Positions 54,310 to 64,000 of a DNA stretch of 64,000 bases are shown here, piece after piece; position 1 is the stretch's first letter, and every line of letters starts with the position of its first letter. The DNA is taken from the NCBI GenBank assembly GCA_964017235.1, contig OZ024931.1, forward strand, positions 139,874,033 through 139,938,032, in the 5' to 3' direction. The position numbers were made by a program, and so were the translations under genes. This DNA is from Sabellastarte sp. h YS-2021 (Eukaryota > Annelida > Polychaeta > Sabellida > Sabellidae). The notes beneath the pieces were generated by a model. That model made no database searches. It had not been told where the DNA came from and worked only from the letters and a program-made list of their open reading frames with translations.

Positions 54310-54530
54310 AACAGATAAAGGATTTATTTGTTGTTTTACGTCGCGTTCAACAGCCAGGGTCATATTGCGATGGGTAGTTTACAGGTGGAGGAAACTAGTG
54401 CATAGTGCACTGTAAACCACAGGGCATCAGCATCGGCAAGTAACTACCAACTTTCCAACATGAAGCGGTGGCCTCAGAGGTTGGAGGCGAGAACTCTAAT
54501 CACTACACCACCGAGTTCCCTGACTAACAG
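54310..54530 (-). repeat. tRNA-derived SINE
   Basis: The minus strand starts GGGAACTCGGTGGTGTAGTG (A box GGTGTAGTGATTA), then CTCGCCTCCAACCTCTGAGG in the B-box place. A body with CCGATGCTGATGCCCTGTGG and GACCCTGGCTGTTGAACGC follows, and it ends GACGTAAAACAACAAATAAA. This tail style (GACGTxAAACAxCAA) is common in molluscan SINEs. The B box has decayed. Confidence 0.65.
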
Positions 54531-55619
54531 AGAAAGAGATGAATAGTTACATAAAAGAAAATTGAAGATATATAAAGCACATTGTTGTAAAAAATTCTTC
54601 TTTGAGTGAATAGAAATTGTCCATGAAGGTGTCTTATGTCTGACTAGAGGTAAATGGTGGACCAGTTACAAACTGTACTTAAACTGTCCATTGCTTATTG
54701 TAGCCCTTTATTCTCTCACAATAGTGAAAACACATTGTCTTAAGCAATAGACCAGAGTCACTGAATTAAACTACTTTGTGTTCATAACAGATATCTCCGG
54801 ATGGATTGACAAAAAGAGTATATTTTTGGCATTTAACATGTGTATTTTATGGCACATGTTGAATGAGAAACAGCAAAAAGAACATGATTTACGAGACAAT
54901 GACTCTGCATTCGTACGATATCTTTTGTTTGTATCATTTCCCACATATCAATGAAAAATGTCCAGATAATTCAAATGTGAGGGACAATACTAATACTAAA
55001 CCAATATTTATACATACTGGGGGAGTGGTGCAAGGTTTTTTATCGAACCGGATACTTTTACTGAGCATAATATCTCCATGTACTTCAGACTTCAAATGAT
55101 ATACTTGCTGGACTTACCCAACTTAATTTTTGGACTTACCAGACCCAAGTTTACTGCAAGATAATTTCATTAAATTTGTAGAGGGGTGAGACAGTTTAAG
55201 TACCGGTATATGCAATATGAAATACAATTCATGAACAGGTTGTTACTGACATCTTATGATGCTTAACACTGTTGGAAATCATTGTACAAAAAGCTGAAAT
55301 CTCTACGGGAATAAATGAAGATAAAATTATGTTGTAATGTAAAATTATGTTGTAATGAGAAGACATTGTTAAATATGAATGGTATTTTTAATTTCTAAAT
55401 TAAACTTAAAATAACGCCTTTGCTGTTAATACAGTGAAATGCATATATTGGATCAGTTGCCTGGATAAAGGTAAAATAACCCACTGAGCCCACATCCAGC
55501 AAATCATCCTCAGTAAGGTCATTTCTTGGCAGAATGATAATCAGCTTCCGGTAGAAGTTACCAATTCAAGGTCAGAGTAAGGTTTATTCCATGACAAGGT
55601 AAAGTCTGAAGAACAAGTT
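54531..55619. other. Non-coding, no gene recognised
   Basis: AT-rich with short unsupported ORFs. The segment 55560-55650 resembles 20050-20160, which follows a related recombinase, so it is probably the 3' end of the adjoining YR fossil. Confidence 0.4.
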
Positions 55620-56219
55620 TGGGAAATTTTATTTGCATGTTAGTAGACTAGAGTATAATTTTAAAATATTACTTTGCCCAGCTAAAAGGAAGCAGGGATG
55701 GGCTTGGAGAATGTGGAGGGGATTATTGAGGGTGCCTGAGAAGTATTCTCCAGATAAGACAGCAGAACCGCGCCATAGTCCATGGACCATGATGTTCTGG
55801 ATACTGATGTTATGATCAAAGACAAATAGGCCCCGACTGCCTGAAGGTATAGAAACCATGACCCTTGTGGGAGATGTTCCTGTGTGACAAAACTTTCTTC
55901 AAGGCATCATGGACGTGGGTGTCTATCACCAGGTTATGGAGGAAATTATTTCCACAGATGGGGGCAGTAGGGGGAAGTACATGAGAGGTCAAGAGAGCTT
56001 TCACTGTTTTAACTGGGCATAGAAAATGATTGACAATAGAAGAAGCTGTATCCAGTGGTGGGCCTTATGATATTGCAAGGTTTTAGTCATTTTATCAGGA
56101 GATGGGCATCAGGGGATGTAAATATGAGGTCTTGCCTGTTATTTCAGAAAAAAATATCACATGACATTGACAGGTTGTACAAAGCCTGAATGTTAAAAAT
56201 GTCATGAGGGGTAGGGAAA

Positions 56220-56645
56220 AATTTTGAATTAATCTCGATGATGCCAATGAATTGCAGAAGTAAGCATATTATGAACTAAAGGATAAGAGGGAGGTCTATG
56301 AATAGAAGGGAAGACAAGATAAGTCTCAAAGTAAAGGAGATGAGCAGAGGAAGTGGAAGGTCTGTAAGCCTGGTGGATCCTGTATAAAGTCTCATGCAGA
56401 AGGAGAGGATCCTAAAATGGAAGGGCTCTTTATGCCAAATACAGAGTTCACAGACATTCCTAAACAAATCCTGATTAACATGTTTATCAAAATATTTTTG
56501 AGCTAAAAGGTCATCTATCTTATTAGAACCACTTTTCAGCCCAAAGCTTGAGAGGAATGACCAAGTCTAACATTTCAAGATGTACAAGTTTTAGGTCTGT
56601 GTGATAAATGCGGAGAATTGGGGTGGTATAAACTTCATTATCCCA
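56220..56645 (-). repeat. Left arm of the inverted duplication in the YR fossil
   Basis: 56525-56645 matches the complement of 58165-58272. 56220-56371 matches the complement of 58424-58575 (GACAGACCTTCCACTTCCTC ... ATTCATAGACCTCCCTCTTA). The sequence between the two matched blocks differs from its partner. Confidence 0.75.
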
Positions 56646-58164
56646 AACCCCCATGCCAATGACGGAAGCGTAAATATGGAAAGTGTGACTATTGGGGATG
56701 GTAAGTTTGTCAATGTAAGTGATGTCATTAAATCTTGGCAGGAAAGCCCTAAACCAGGAAAGGTCCCTGTTAAATTCCTCAGTCAAGGTGATATGTTTGG
56801 CCCCTGAATTTTGTCTGAATAAGAATAACATCCTATTGATGAATGTACGAGCTGGGGTACATACTTGTTGATGTAAAGGAGTATGCCCAGGAAGGATTGA
56901 AATGCTTTTCTGTATGATGCTTACTATTGGTTGCCTAACATATATAATCTCAAGCTTTTGAGGTTTAATACTGAGTTTGTTATTGTCAAGGTCAATTTGC
57001 GACTGGGGGTATGTTTATCAGGGTTGCTGTGCAACCCTAGCTCTGAAAGAAGTGGCACAAGATGTCAAAAATTATCATCATTAGACGCTCTGTGGGATAT
57101 GATGATGAAGTTGTCAATTTAGTTAAGCATTTTTGCGTCTGCTCTCCTGTGGACATACATGAACGACACCGCAATGTCAAAGCATAAGTCATTGTTCCAA
57201 GTAATGCCCAATTTAAGGGCATCATCTGGGTCCACGTGAAGATCCTGGTACACTCTAGTCATGTTAATTTTTGAGATGACAATGTGATCTCCATGGCTAC
57301 AAATTTATTTAAACATATCATCTCCAGATGGGAATTTAAAGACGAAGGAATTACCATCATATGTGGCCCTATCTACTTGGTCATTCAATCCAAGGCCCAG
57401 AGGATGAGGTATTTTGTCCCTGGTCCTAGGCCCTTGTACGAAAAGGAGAATAGTGTACAAAACTGTGTTCAGAGTGACAGGACCCGTGCCACATGACTGT
57501 TCCTTATCAAGATAGGCACTGTCTCACTCATGAAACTGGAATGCTGAGTGATAGTTTTTAATATTCTAGTTACAGAGGAATTTTTGGTTGGTCAACAGAC
57601 AAAAGAAACCCAAATTGCAAATATTACAAAACCTACTGACTATTGAAATCTATAAGGTATTTCTTTCAAGCCTCAATGTTCAAGCCTGACTTCATAGGAA
57701 TCCAGGCCTGATTGCCTAACAATTCGGACCACATCCAAGTATTGCTTTACAGAGTCAGAGGCCCTGTCAGGGAGATTGAACTCAAATGCGGTAGACTCCA
57801 TATATATATATATAACCCCTCACCTTGTCAGGGTAACTAATATTTTGAGTCAGGTGTGAATGCAAAGTACCTGAATGTCTGGTGTCAGTGACAGGGACAC
57901 TATATGCAGCTTGTACGTCAATATTGTTGTATTCAGTATAGTTAGAGTTCAGTCGGTCGTCTAAGCTGTCAACGCTGCATTTGTCTTGAAAGTCCATAAA
58001 TGATAAGCAATTATCCAATGCATATAACACTCATAAGAAATACCATACGAATACTGAATAAAACAGTCTGCCCTATCACTGTAAAAGGCTGTATGTGCCT
58101 TCAACGTGTCTTGGGGCGCATAACTGTTCATGGACGTTGGATATATATATAAATTGGGATAATG

Positions 58165-58575
58165 AAGTTTATACCACCCCAATTCTCCGCATTTATCAAA
58201 CGGACCTAAAAATTGTGCATCTTGAAATGTTAGACTTGGTCATTGCTCTCAAGCTTTGGGCTGAAAAGTGATTCCATTATGAAATAAAAGTTACTGCAGT
58301 AACTTGCCTGAGGTTCAAGTAGTTTAGACTGTCAAAGACTAGGGATGATATGCTGATTTTTGCCTTAAAAATATATGGCTAATTACAGCCACATATGATA
58401 TAACATTGAGCATTGAACACAGAGACAGACCTTCCACTTCCTCTGCTCATCTCCTTTACTTTGAGACTTACCTTGTCTTCCCTTCTATTCATAGACCTCC
58501 CTCTTATCCTTTTAGTTCATAATGTGCTTACTTTTGCAATTCATTGGCATCATCAAGATTAATTCAAACCCACTT
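58165..58575 (+). repeat. Right arm of the inverted duplication in the YR fossil
   Basis: This arm is the inverted copy of 56220-56645, about 1.5 kb away. It encodes the same RNase H block (VHLEMLDLVIALKLWAEK) in the plus direction. Confidence 0.75.
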
Positions 58576-59260
58576 TAGACCATTGAAGGTGGGGTGCCAC
58601 TATAGAATCAAGAGTTTTATATTTACCAGATCTCTTAGTGTTCTTGCTTAACTCTGGTTAGTTCAGAGTGAACATAATCCTTATACAATGCCATCAAATG
58701 TTGACTCCCTCAGAAATACTTTGAATACTGGGAATGATGGCATTGTAACGGTTAGGGGGTTAACCCAAGTTGTCATGAATTTGAGTGGTAGGGTTCAGGA
58801 TCACGTTAAATGCTGATTCTAACTTGAAGATAAAGTTGCCTGAATATGAGGTTGCCTGAAGTTTTGAAGCCCCAGTTGGTCCCTGATCAGGTTAGACGAG
58901 TTGGCCAAATGAGTAGGCTGTTGGGGTGAAGATGGTTGTGAAGATATGGCCCTATGGTCGAACATGTGGGACCTCAGATAGATAGGAATTGAGTCCCCGG
59001 CTGCCTGTTGTTCAATCCTTTCCATCATTTTGGCAATTGCTTAGTTAGATTGTCCAATGTCTTGTAATAATGACATAATGGCTTCATTTTCGGGGTGAAT
59101 AGGTGGCTTCACTAGTACTTGCAGTTTTTTTGCTAGATTTCTGAATGTACTAGCTCAGAGGCCACCACCCTTTTTGTATTTTTCCACGTGTGTCTTAGTT
59201 CTGGCAGAACCTGTCACATGGTTCCGCACATTAGGTAATTCTTTCCCAGAGAAAGGCATG

Positions 59261-60425
59261 TTGTGTCAAATGCTTTTAAATACTATTTTATCAAATACTT
59301 TAAAACACTAAAATCACTAAAAGCTTAGATCCTTTCAGCACCAACTGAAAATTTTCATATTATAACAATGGCTACCAATTCAAATATGATCCTTAATTTA
59401 AGATGAAGCCAACTAAGGGTTGGTCCAGTTTGCTATTGGACTACCAGAGGTCAATACCGTAAGAGAGGCTATGGTCACAATAATAGGGTTAAGATAGTGG
59501 ACAACTGCCTAGGCAGGCCCCTCACTTGGCCGTGACATACATAGCATCGTTTTTTTCATTAATCAATGAAATAACAAAACAGAAACTATATTTTTTAAGC
59601 TTGGCTTTAAAAATTTGAATTTGGAATTGTTCAGAACAATTACTGTCTGGAGTCATTTTAGCTTTTTTTGTTTAATACTCTTCTTGTTACATTTGCCTTT
59701 CAGAATTTTGTATCTTAAGTGTCTTATGTAAACACTGATGACTAATACATGACATGGAATAATATACTGGTCTATCTGTTTATTTCTACTTCAGTGGCTA
59801 TGTTGTAATGGGATTTTTGCCAGTGTTTCTCTAAGCACTATGGCAAATGCACAATAAATAGAACATATTTGACTTGAAATCAATAGAATAATGATTGTTG
59901 AGAAAAAGTCCCCCCTGAGGTTGAATACCTCTGATTGGGAAAGATATATTTTGTTTGTATTATTGCTTATCTCAGCATTTTTCAGAATGATAAAAAATGT
60001 CACACAAATTTCTTATTGTAGCAGTTTTAGAGAAACCCAAAAGCAATAGCAAATAACAACATTTGTCATTGTGTTAGCTGACAATAGTCCAAAATTATGT
60101 GTGACTCAAAGGAATGAAAAGGAATTGAATTGAATCAATTGCGCACATAACAATGACTTCATTCTCACATTTCGAGACAAAATCTGTTACAGAAAAATTG
60201 TTTGGCTAATAGTTATTATAAGAATATCATGGTCTACCAGGATCAGTGGTCAAGAATATGTAAGTAATGCATTACATAACAAAAGCAATATTTCATGATA
60301 TTGTATGTTTTCAAACAGACCTATGATTAAAATTATATTTCTTTCTTTTGTTCTCACATATCTTTATGACTGACAGAAACAATGTAATTTTTCACTTACA
60401 GTTGGATCTTCTTCAAATAGACTGG
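59261..60425. other. Non-coding, no gene recognised
   Basis: AT-rich spacer. It holds no repeat that I can identify. Confidence 0.4.
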
Positions 60426-61000
60426 CCCAGTAAACATGAGAAATGTTTTAAAACGGTTTAAACGTTTACAAAAGGTTCTTAAAACATATTTAAACCCTAT
60501 TTTATGGTTTTTTAAACGTTCAAAGTAAATGTTTATGCTGTAATGTTTAAAAAACGTTTTATAAACATTCTCTGTACAAACATTTTTACTGAAAATGTTT
60601 ATTTAATGTTTATAAAATAACTCAAGGAGATAGGTTTCACTGAAAAAGTTTTTAAACATTTGTAAAAATAGCTGAAGAAATGGAGGTTATGCTGGAAATG
60701 TTTTTCAAACATTCATCATGAAATGTTAAATAAACACCACACATAAAATGTTTGAACAACATTGTTGATCAAATGTTTGAAAAAACATTTTACCAATAAA
60801 CGTTTTTAAACCCCTATTTTTATTATGCTTATTAAACCTTCACTTTCAAACATGTCCAAACAAAGATGGCGGTGAGCAATAATAGGGGATTATAGGGGAC
60901 TTGGTCAAAAATTCCCCACACACAATCCCTAAAAGTAAAAATTGAATGAAGAAGAGTTTGTAAGCCACTAACTTACAATTTTACACATAATACCGCATGG
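60426..61000. mobile_element. MITE of the CCCAGTAAACAT family, inverted relative to 28.6 kb, one end lost
   Basis: It begins CCCAGTAAACATGAGAAATG and is packed with AAACGTTTAAA/AAAACATTT words. 60827-60985 matches the complement of 28745-28990 (CAAAGATGGCGGTGAGCAAT, AAAATTCCCCACACACAATCC, CTTACAATTTTA). The second terminal copy of CCCAGTAAAC is not found, because unrelated sequence starts near 61000. Confidence 0.6.
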
Positions 61001-61307
61001 TCCCTATCTGGTGAGCAGGTCAGTGACAAGGTGGACTTGACTAGGGTAAACCAGAATACAAACATTCAGAACCTTCTTAACTGTGTTTATTGGTTACCTT
61101 CAGTACAGTAAATAGGTAACACTATAAAAGCATCTTCTCCCTCATTTCTCCTTCTCAGATGCTGACTGCTGTACAAAAAAAACCCTATAAATACATAATC
61201 ACTACTTAAAGTATTTTCGAAATAATATAACTGTCACTTAAATTTATATAAACATAAATCTTGTGGTGAGCAACAAATATCTTAAATTAAATAAATGGCA
61301 AGGTTAT

Positions 61308-61813
61308 GTCCCGGGATGTCCCAATATGTAACATATTGGCTATATGTCGGGAAGTGCTAAATCGTGAGAACCAGTAAGTGCTTTTGAACAAGTAATACTT
61401 TAAACTTGAGAACTCTCGGTCACAGCACCCAACTCATTAATATTCATGGAAAGATATCGATTCACATATTTCCCTTGGGGTTTTCTAGCAATATTTTATG
61501 AAATGGAAGATCAAATACTTTAAATCTGAGAACTCATGGCCATAGAACCCAACTCAAGTAGTATTCGTGAGAAGATATGAGGTCACGGAATTCCTTGGGG
61601 TTTTCTAACACTAGTTTATAAAATGGAAGCCTCTATGAAAATCAAATGTTTTAACCTTGCGAACTCACGGTCATAGAACCCAACTAAGTGATATTCATGA
61701 GAAGATGATGTGGTCACAGGTTTTTCAATATAGAAAATAATGATAAATATTCAACCAGTTAACTTATTTCCCGACATTTAGCCAGTAGGTTAAATATTGG
61801 GACGTCCCGTGAC
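61308..61813. repeat. Inverted repeat flanking three tandem 125-bp units
   Basis: The left arm 61308-61355 (GTCCCGGGATGTCCCAATATG ... GGCTATATGTCGGGAAGT) is the complement of 61762-61813 at about 80% identity. The left arm also holds a perfect odd palindrome CCAATATGTAACATATTGG (61321-61339). Between the arms three units (GAGAACTC-CGGTCATAGAACCC ... ATTCATGAGAAGAT ... CTTGGGGTTTTCTA) start near 61395, 61510 and 61645. It is a non-autonomous element core of unknown class. Confidence 0.55.
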
Positions 61814-62226
61814 TTAACAACTGGGGTAAATAAAACTATATTGTTCACGGTCACACCAATAATCACAAAAGTTCTAGCATTAGACAAGTAAAGTACATAA
61901 CACTGAAATCATCCTGGATTAATAAAATTATATGTCAGTAATAAATCGATATAAATTACATGTGTTTTTATCACAACTAAAATATATAGACTATGAAATC
62001 TGTGAACAATAAATAATCCAAATAAACCTATCACAGTCAGTGGTTAAATAAAACATGTTTACAACTATAAAGCCAAAGCTACTAGTATTAAGCAAGCATT
62101 CAATTATACCACACATAACCTTAACACCTAACACACCAGCAAACCCTCAACAAGCACAAAACTGACCGATCTTCAACTCTTTCCTTTCATACTTCAAAAC
62201 AATAACATCACGCCGTTACTAACTAA
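61814..62226. other. Non-coding, no gene recognised
   Basis: AT-rich spacer. Confidence 0.4.
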
Positions 62227-62880
62227 GGCTGGGATAGACAAAAGGTCTTAAGTCTTAGGCAATGTTTTTGCCTAGACCAGTCTTACAGTTATGACTTTTG
62301 TCTTGACTAATATTTCTCTTAAATTGGGATTCACAAAAAGTGCTTAGCCAAAACCTTAGCTGAGACAAAATTTGTGCGAAAAGTCTTAACTACTTTGAAT
62401 TCGAATTAACAAATCTTAGTAAAACAAAAACATTTTTCATCAATAAATACACCAACTTCTATTCAAAATTATATAACAGATTTGTTACTTTTTTGTAAAT
62501 TATGTAAAAATAGTAGTCTTTGTGTTTTATTGTGAGTCAGCTAATTTATGACAATATTTTTACCACAAGAAGGTAAAATGTGGAAATTTATAGGTAATTA
62601 AGTGATGTAAATTTCTATTAGAATCCACAGAAGTTACTTCATAGGAACTATAGATCCCAATAGTATATTTTTGTTGGCATAGCAAAGGGTAAAATGTAAA
62701 TACATGCAATGGAATATTTTAAAAATGACTTAAGTCTGCCCTGCAGTGGTCTTAAAGTTATGACAAAATCTAAGAGAAATTTTTGTCTATGACCTTTTGT
62801 GAATCCCATTTTGTCTAAGCTAAAAAAGTCTTAAGTTTAAGTTATGACAAAATCTAAGAAAATTTTTGTTGGCCCAGATG
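62227..62880. mobile_element. Harbinger-like MITE, possibly one inside another
   Basis: The inner ends GGGATTCACAAAAAGTGC (62328) and the complement of GACCTTTTGTGAATCCC (ending 62807) are inverted repeats with ATT on both sides, a possible 3-bp target duplication. Further out CTGGGATAGACAAAAGGTCTT (62231) faces AAAATTTTTGTTGGCCCAG (ending 62878). That suggests either longer ends or a second related copy around the first. No ORF. Confidence 0.5.
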
Positions 62881-63214
62881 ACCAAAACAGAAAAAAGCTT
62901 GGTGGAAAAAAATGGCTGTGGAAATAGAGCATAGACGAAAAAATTTGTGGTTGGTAGTATGAAGACTTTTTTTATTTTCTCATCACCACACAATGTTTTA
63001 TCTTACAATCAAAAGCATATTTCACATCAAGGTATGGATGTAAAAAAGAGGTTAGTCATGGTCTATTTTGCAAAATATACAATTATTTGGTTTTATTCCC
63101 ACAGCACATTTGTTTTTATTTTACATTTAAAGATGTATTCTGTAGGTTTATACCCACGATTGATGTAAAATCAAATGTACTTCAAAGTCTGATTAATCCC
63201 ATTTGACAGCCTGT

Positions 63215-63590
63215 TTTATATATGCTCTGTTTCTCTTTTATTTAGAGGGTTACTTTGCAATTGTGGATTGCTTCCCAAACCAACAGGGGAACACCTAATT
63301 GTTGAATTTATTTTTGCTAATTGCAACTGAGTACAACCACTGGTGCAGTTTCTTAGAACTGAAGCCACGATTAGGTACAACAAACACCTGACTGTCTCTT
63401 TAATATGTGCTCTGGTTTTTTTAATTAAAGGGTTACTTTGCAATTATGTGGCTTGCTTCCCAAAGTATTAGTGAAATACCTAATTGCTGGATTTATATAT
63501 TGCTAATTTTAAACTATGTTAACCTACTAGTGAGATTTCTTTAAATTGAAGCTCCGAAATTGAGTTCGTAATACAAAGACCTCTCACTGC
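63215..63590. repeat. Two-copy tandem repeat of about 185 bp
   Basis: The units start TATATATGCTCTGTTTCTC (63217) and TAATATGTGCTCTGGTTTT (63401). They share AGGGTTACTTTGCAATT, TTGCTTCCCAAA, ACCTAATTG-TG-ATTTAT and TTGAAGC in order. No coding. Confidence 0.6.
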
Positions 63591-63739
63591 CTAGCCTGAG
63601 CAGGTATTTTGTTCCTTTTAACTTTCATTCATTTTTTTGTAATTAAGTAACATTAAAGGATTGCTGAATAGAGAGAGTTTATAGAAAAGCTATCTATTTT
63701 ACCAGAATTATCAGTTTCTATTTGGAAATCATTTAGTTT

Positions 63740-63988
63740 ATTATTAATCATAAAGGAGGGCTTACATTGTGCTTTGAGGGATACATGTACACTAAAAGAA
63801 GTAGTACTAACGATCAGATTCAGTGTCAGTGTTCCCACAGGCCAGCTTTCAAGTGTAATGGTTCCTTGTACACCATATTAGACAATCACAACTCTCATGC
63901 TAGCAAGCCTCACGTCCATGAACCAGAGGTCAAGGCAGATAATGGTGCCAAAGCTAAGGCAGCTATGAAAGTCAAATCATGGAAATGA
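63740..63988 (+). CDS. FLYWCH-type zinc-finger exon
   Basis: The open frame has no ATG at its start. It reads GGLTLCFEGYMYTKRSSTND, then QIQCQCSHRPAFKCNGSLYT and HASKPHVHEPEV, and stops at 63988. This is the FLYWCH pattern: an aromatic GYxY strand, a Cys pair about 11 residues apart (QCSHRPAFKC), and a closing HxH as HVH. It fits an internal or last exon entered through an upstream AG, or a fragment. FLYWCH fingers bind DNA. They occur in host transcription-factor genes and at the N-terminus of some MULE-type transposases; the window ends too soon to choose. The usual Trp before the first Cys is replaced (IQC for YWxC), so function is uncertain. Confidence 0.55.
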   Translation: MINHKGGLTLCFEGYMYTKRSSTNDQIQCQCSHRPAFKCNGSLYTILDNHNSHASKPHVHEPEVKADNGAKAKAAMKVKSWK

Positions 63989-64000
63989 ATTTATGTTTCA

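Larger units (their letters stand above)
55620..59260 (-). mobile_element. Fossil Ngaro/PAT-like YR retrotransposon with an inverted duplication
   Basis: The minus-strand order is gag start (59260, MPFSGKELPNVRNHVTG, then MMERIEQQAAGDS), RT (about 57480-56900, HIVISKINMTRVYQDLHVDP and WNNDLCFDIAVSF), RNase H (56831-56523, HITLTEEFNRDLSWFRAFLP and LVHLEMLDLVIPLKLW) and recombinase (about 56200-55629, HVHDALKKVLSHRNISHKGH and HGLWRGSAV). A second copy of the RNase H stretch and its neighbour lies at 58165-58575 in the opposite direction. It is old, broken in many places, and in the same subfamily as 20.2-20.8 kb. Confidence 0.75.

Noticed and set aside
57961-58182. 73-codon minus ORF near 58 kb
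   Set aside because: It lies between gag and RT parts of a YR fossil, with no homology to either and a low-complexity AT stretch.

Overview
This window reads as repeat-rich, AT-rich nuclear DNA from an animal, most likely a lophotrochozoan such as a mollusc. That placement is an inference. It rests on the mix of repeats: DIRS-type and split-direct-repeat tyrosine-recombinase (YR) retrotransposons, an I/Nimb-like LINE, tRNA-derived SINEs and many short inverted-repeat elements. No bacterial operon, rRNA gene, true tRNA gene or CRISPR array was seen. Host coding signal is scarce: a broken chymotrypsin-fold protease at 1.0-2.0 kb, a degraded SGNH-hydrolase exon at 39.6-40.2 kb, and a FLYWCH-type zinc-finger exon at the right edge.

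The window is dominated by YR retrotransposons: one DIRS element and seven Ngaro/PAT-like copies or fragments. The DIRS element (7189-13250, +) has inverted terminal repeats and an internal complementary region that joins its two outer ends at TTT. The best-preserved Ngaro/PAT-like element (45787-52391, +) has the textbook split direct repeats A1 - genes - B1-A2-B2. Older relatives lie at 16.7-17.6 (-), 20.2-20.8 (-), 22.6-24.6 (-), 32.6-38.2 (-), 40.7-45.1 (+) and 55.6-59.3 kb (-). They are recognised by the same gag, reverse transcriptase (RT), RNase H and recombinase protein blocks. An I/Nimb-like LINE (33.6-37.1 kb, -) sits inside one of them. Two other LINE fragments (L1/Tx1-like at 30.7-31.7 kb, CR1/L2-like at 45.1-45.7 kb) are also present.

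Between these lie non-autonomous elements. They include a foldback-like element built of 21-bp units around the palindrome CAACATGTTG (3.3-4.3 kb), Harbinger-like MITEs (5.8-6.8, 21.8-22.3, 62.2-62.9 kb), a CCCAGTAAAC-ended family (28.6 and 60.4 kb), a four-unit 145-bp repeat element (13.6-14.3 kb), a TIR-bounded element almost filled by one ORF (26.9-27.5 kb), and SINEs at 30.4 and 54.3 kb.

The most unusual points are three. In the DIRS element a single second frame stays open for about 930 codons, from a cysteine-rich head, across the whole RT gene, into the recombinase. In the Ngaro/PAT-like element a tRNA-like Pol III box pair lies inside the B repeats. The repeats of that same element are about 99% identical, yet its coding part is interrupted.
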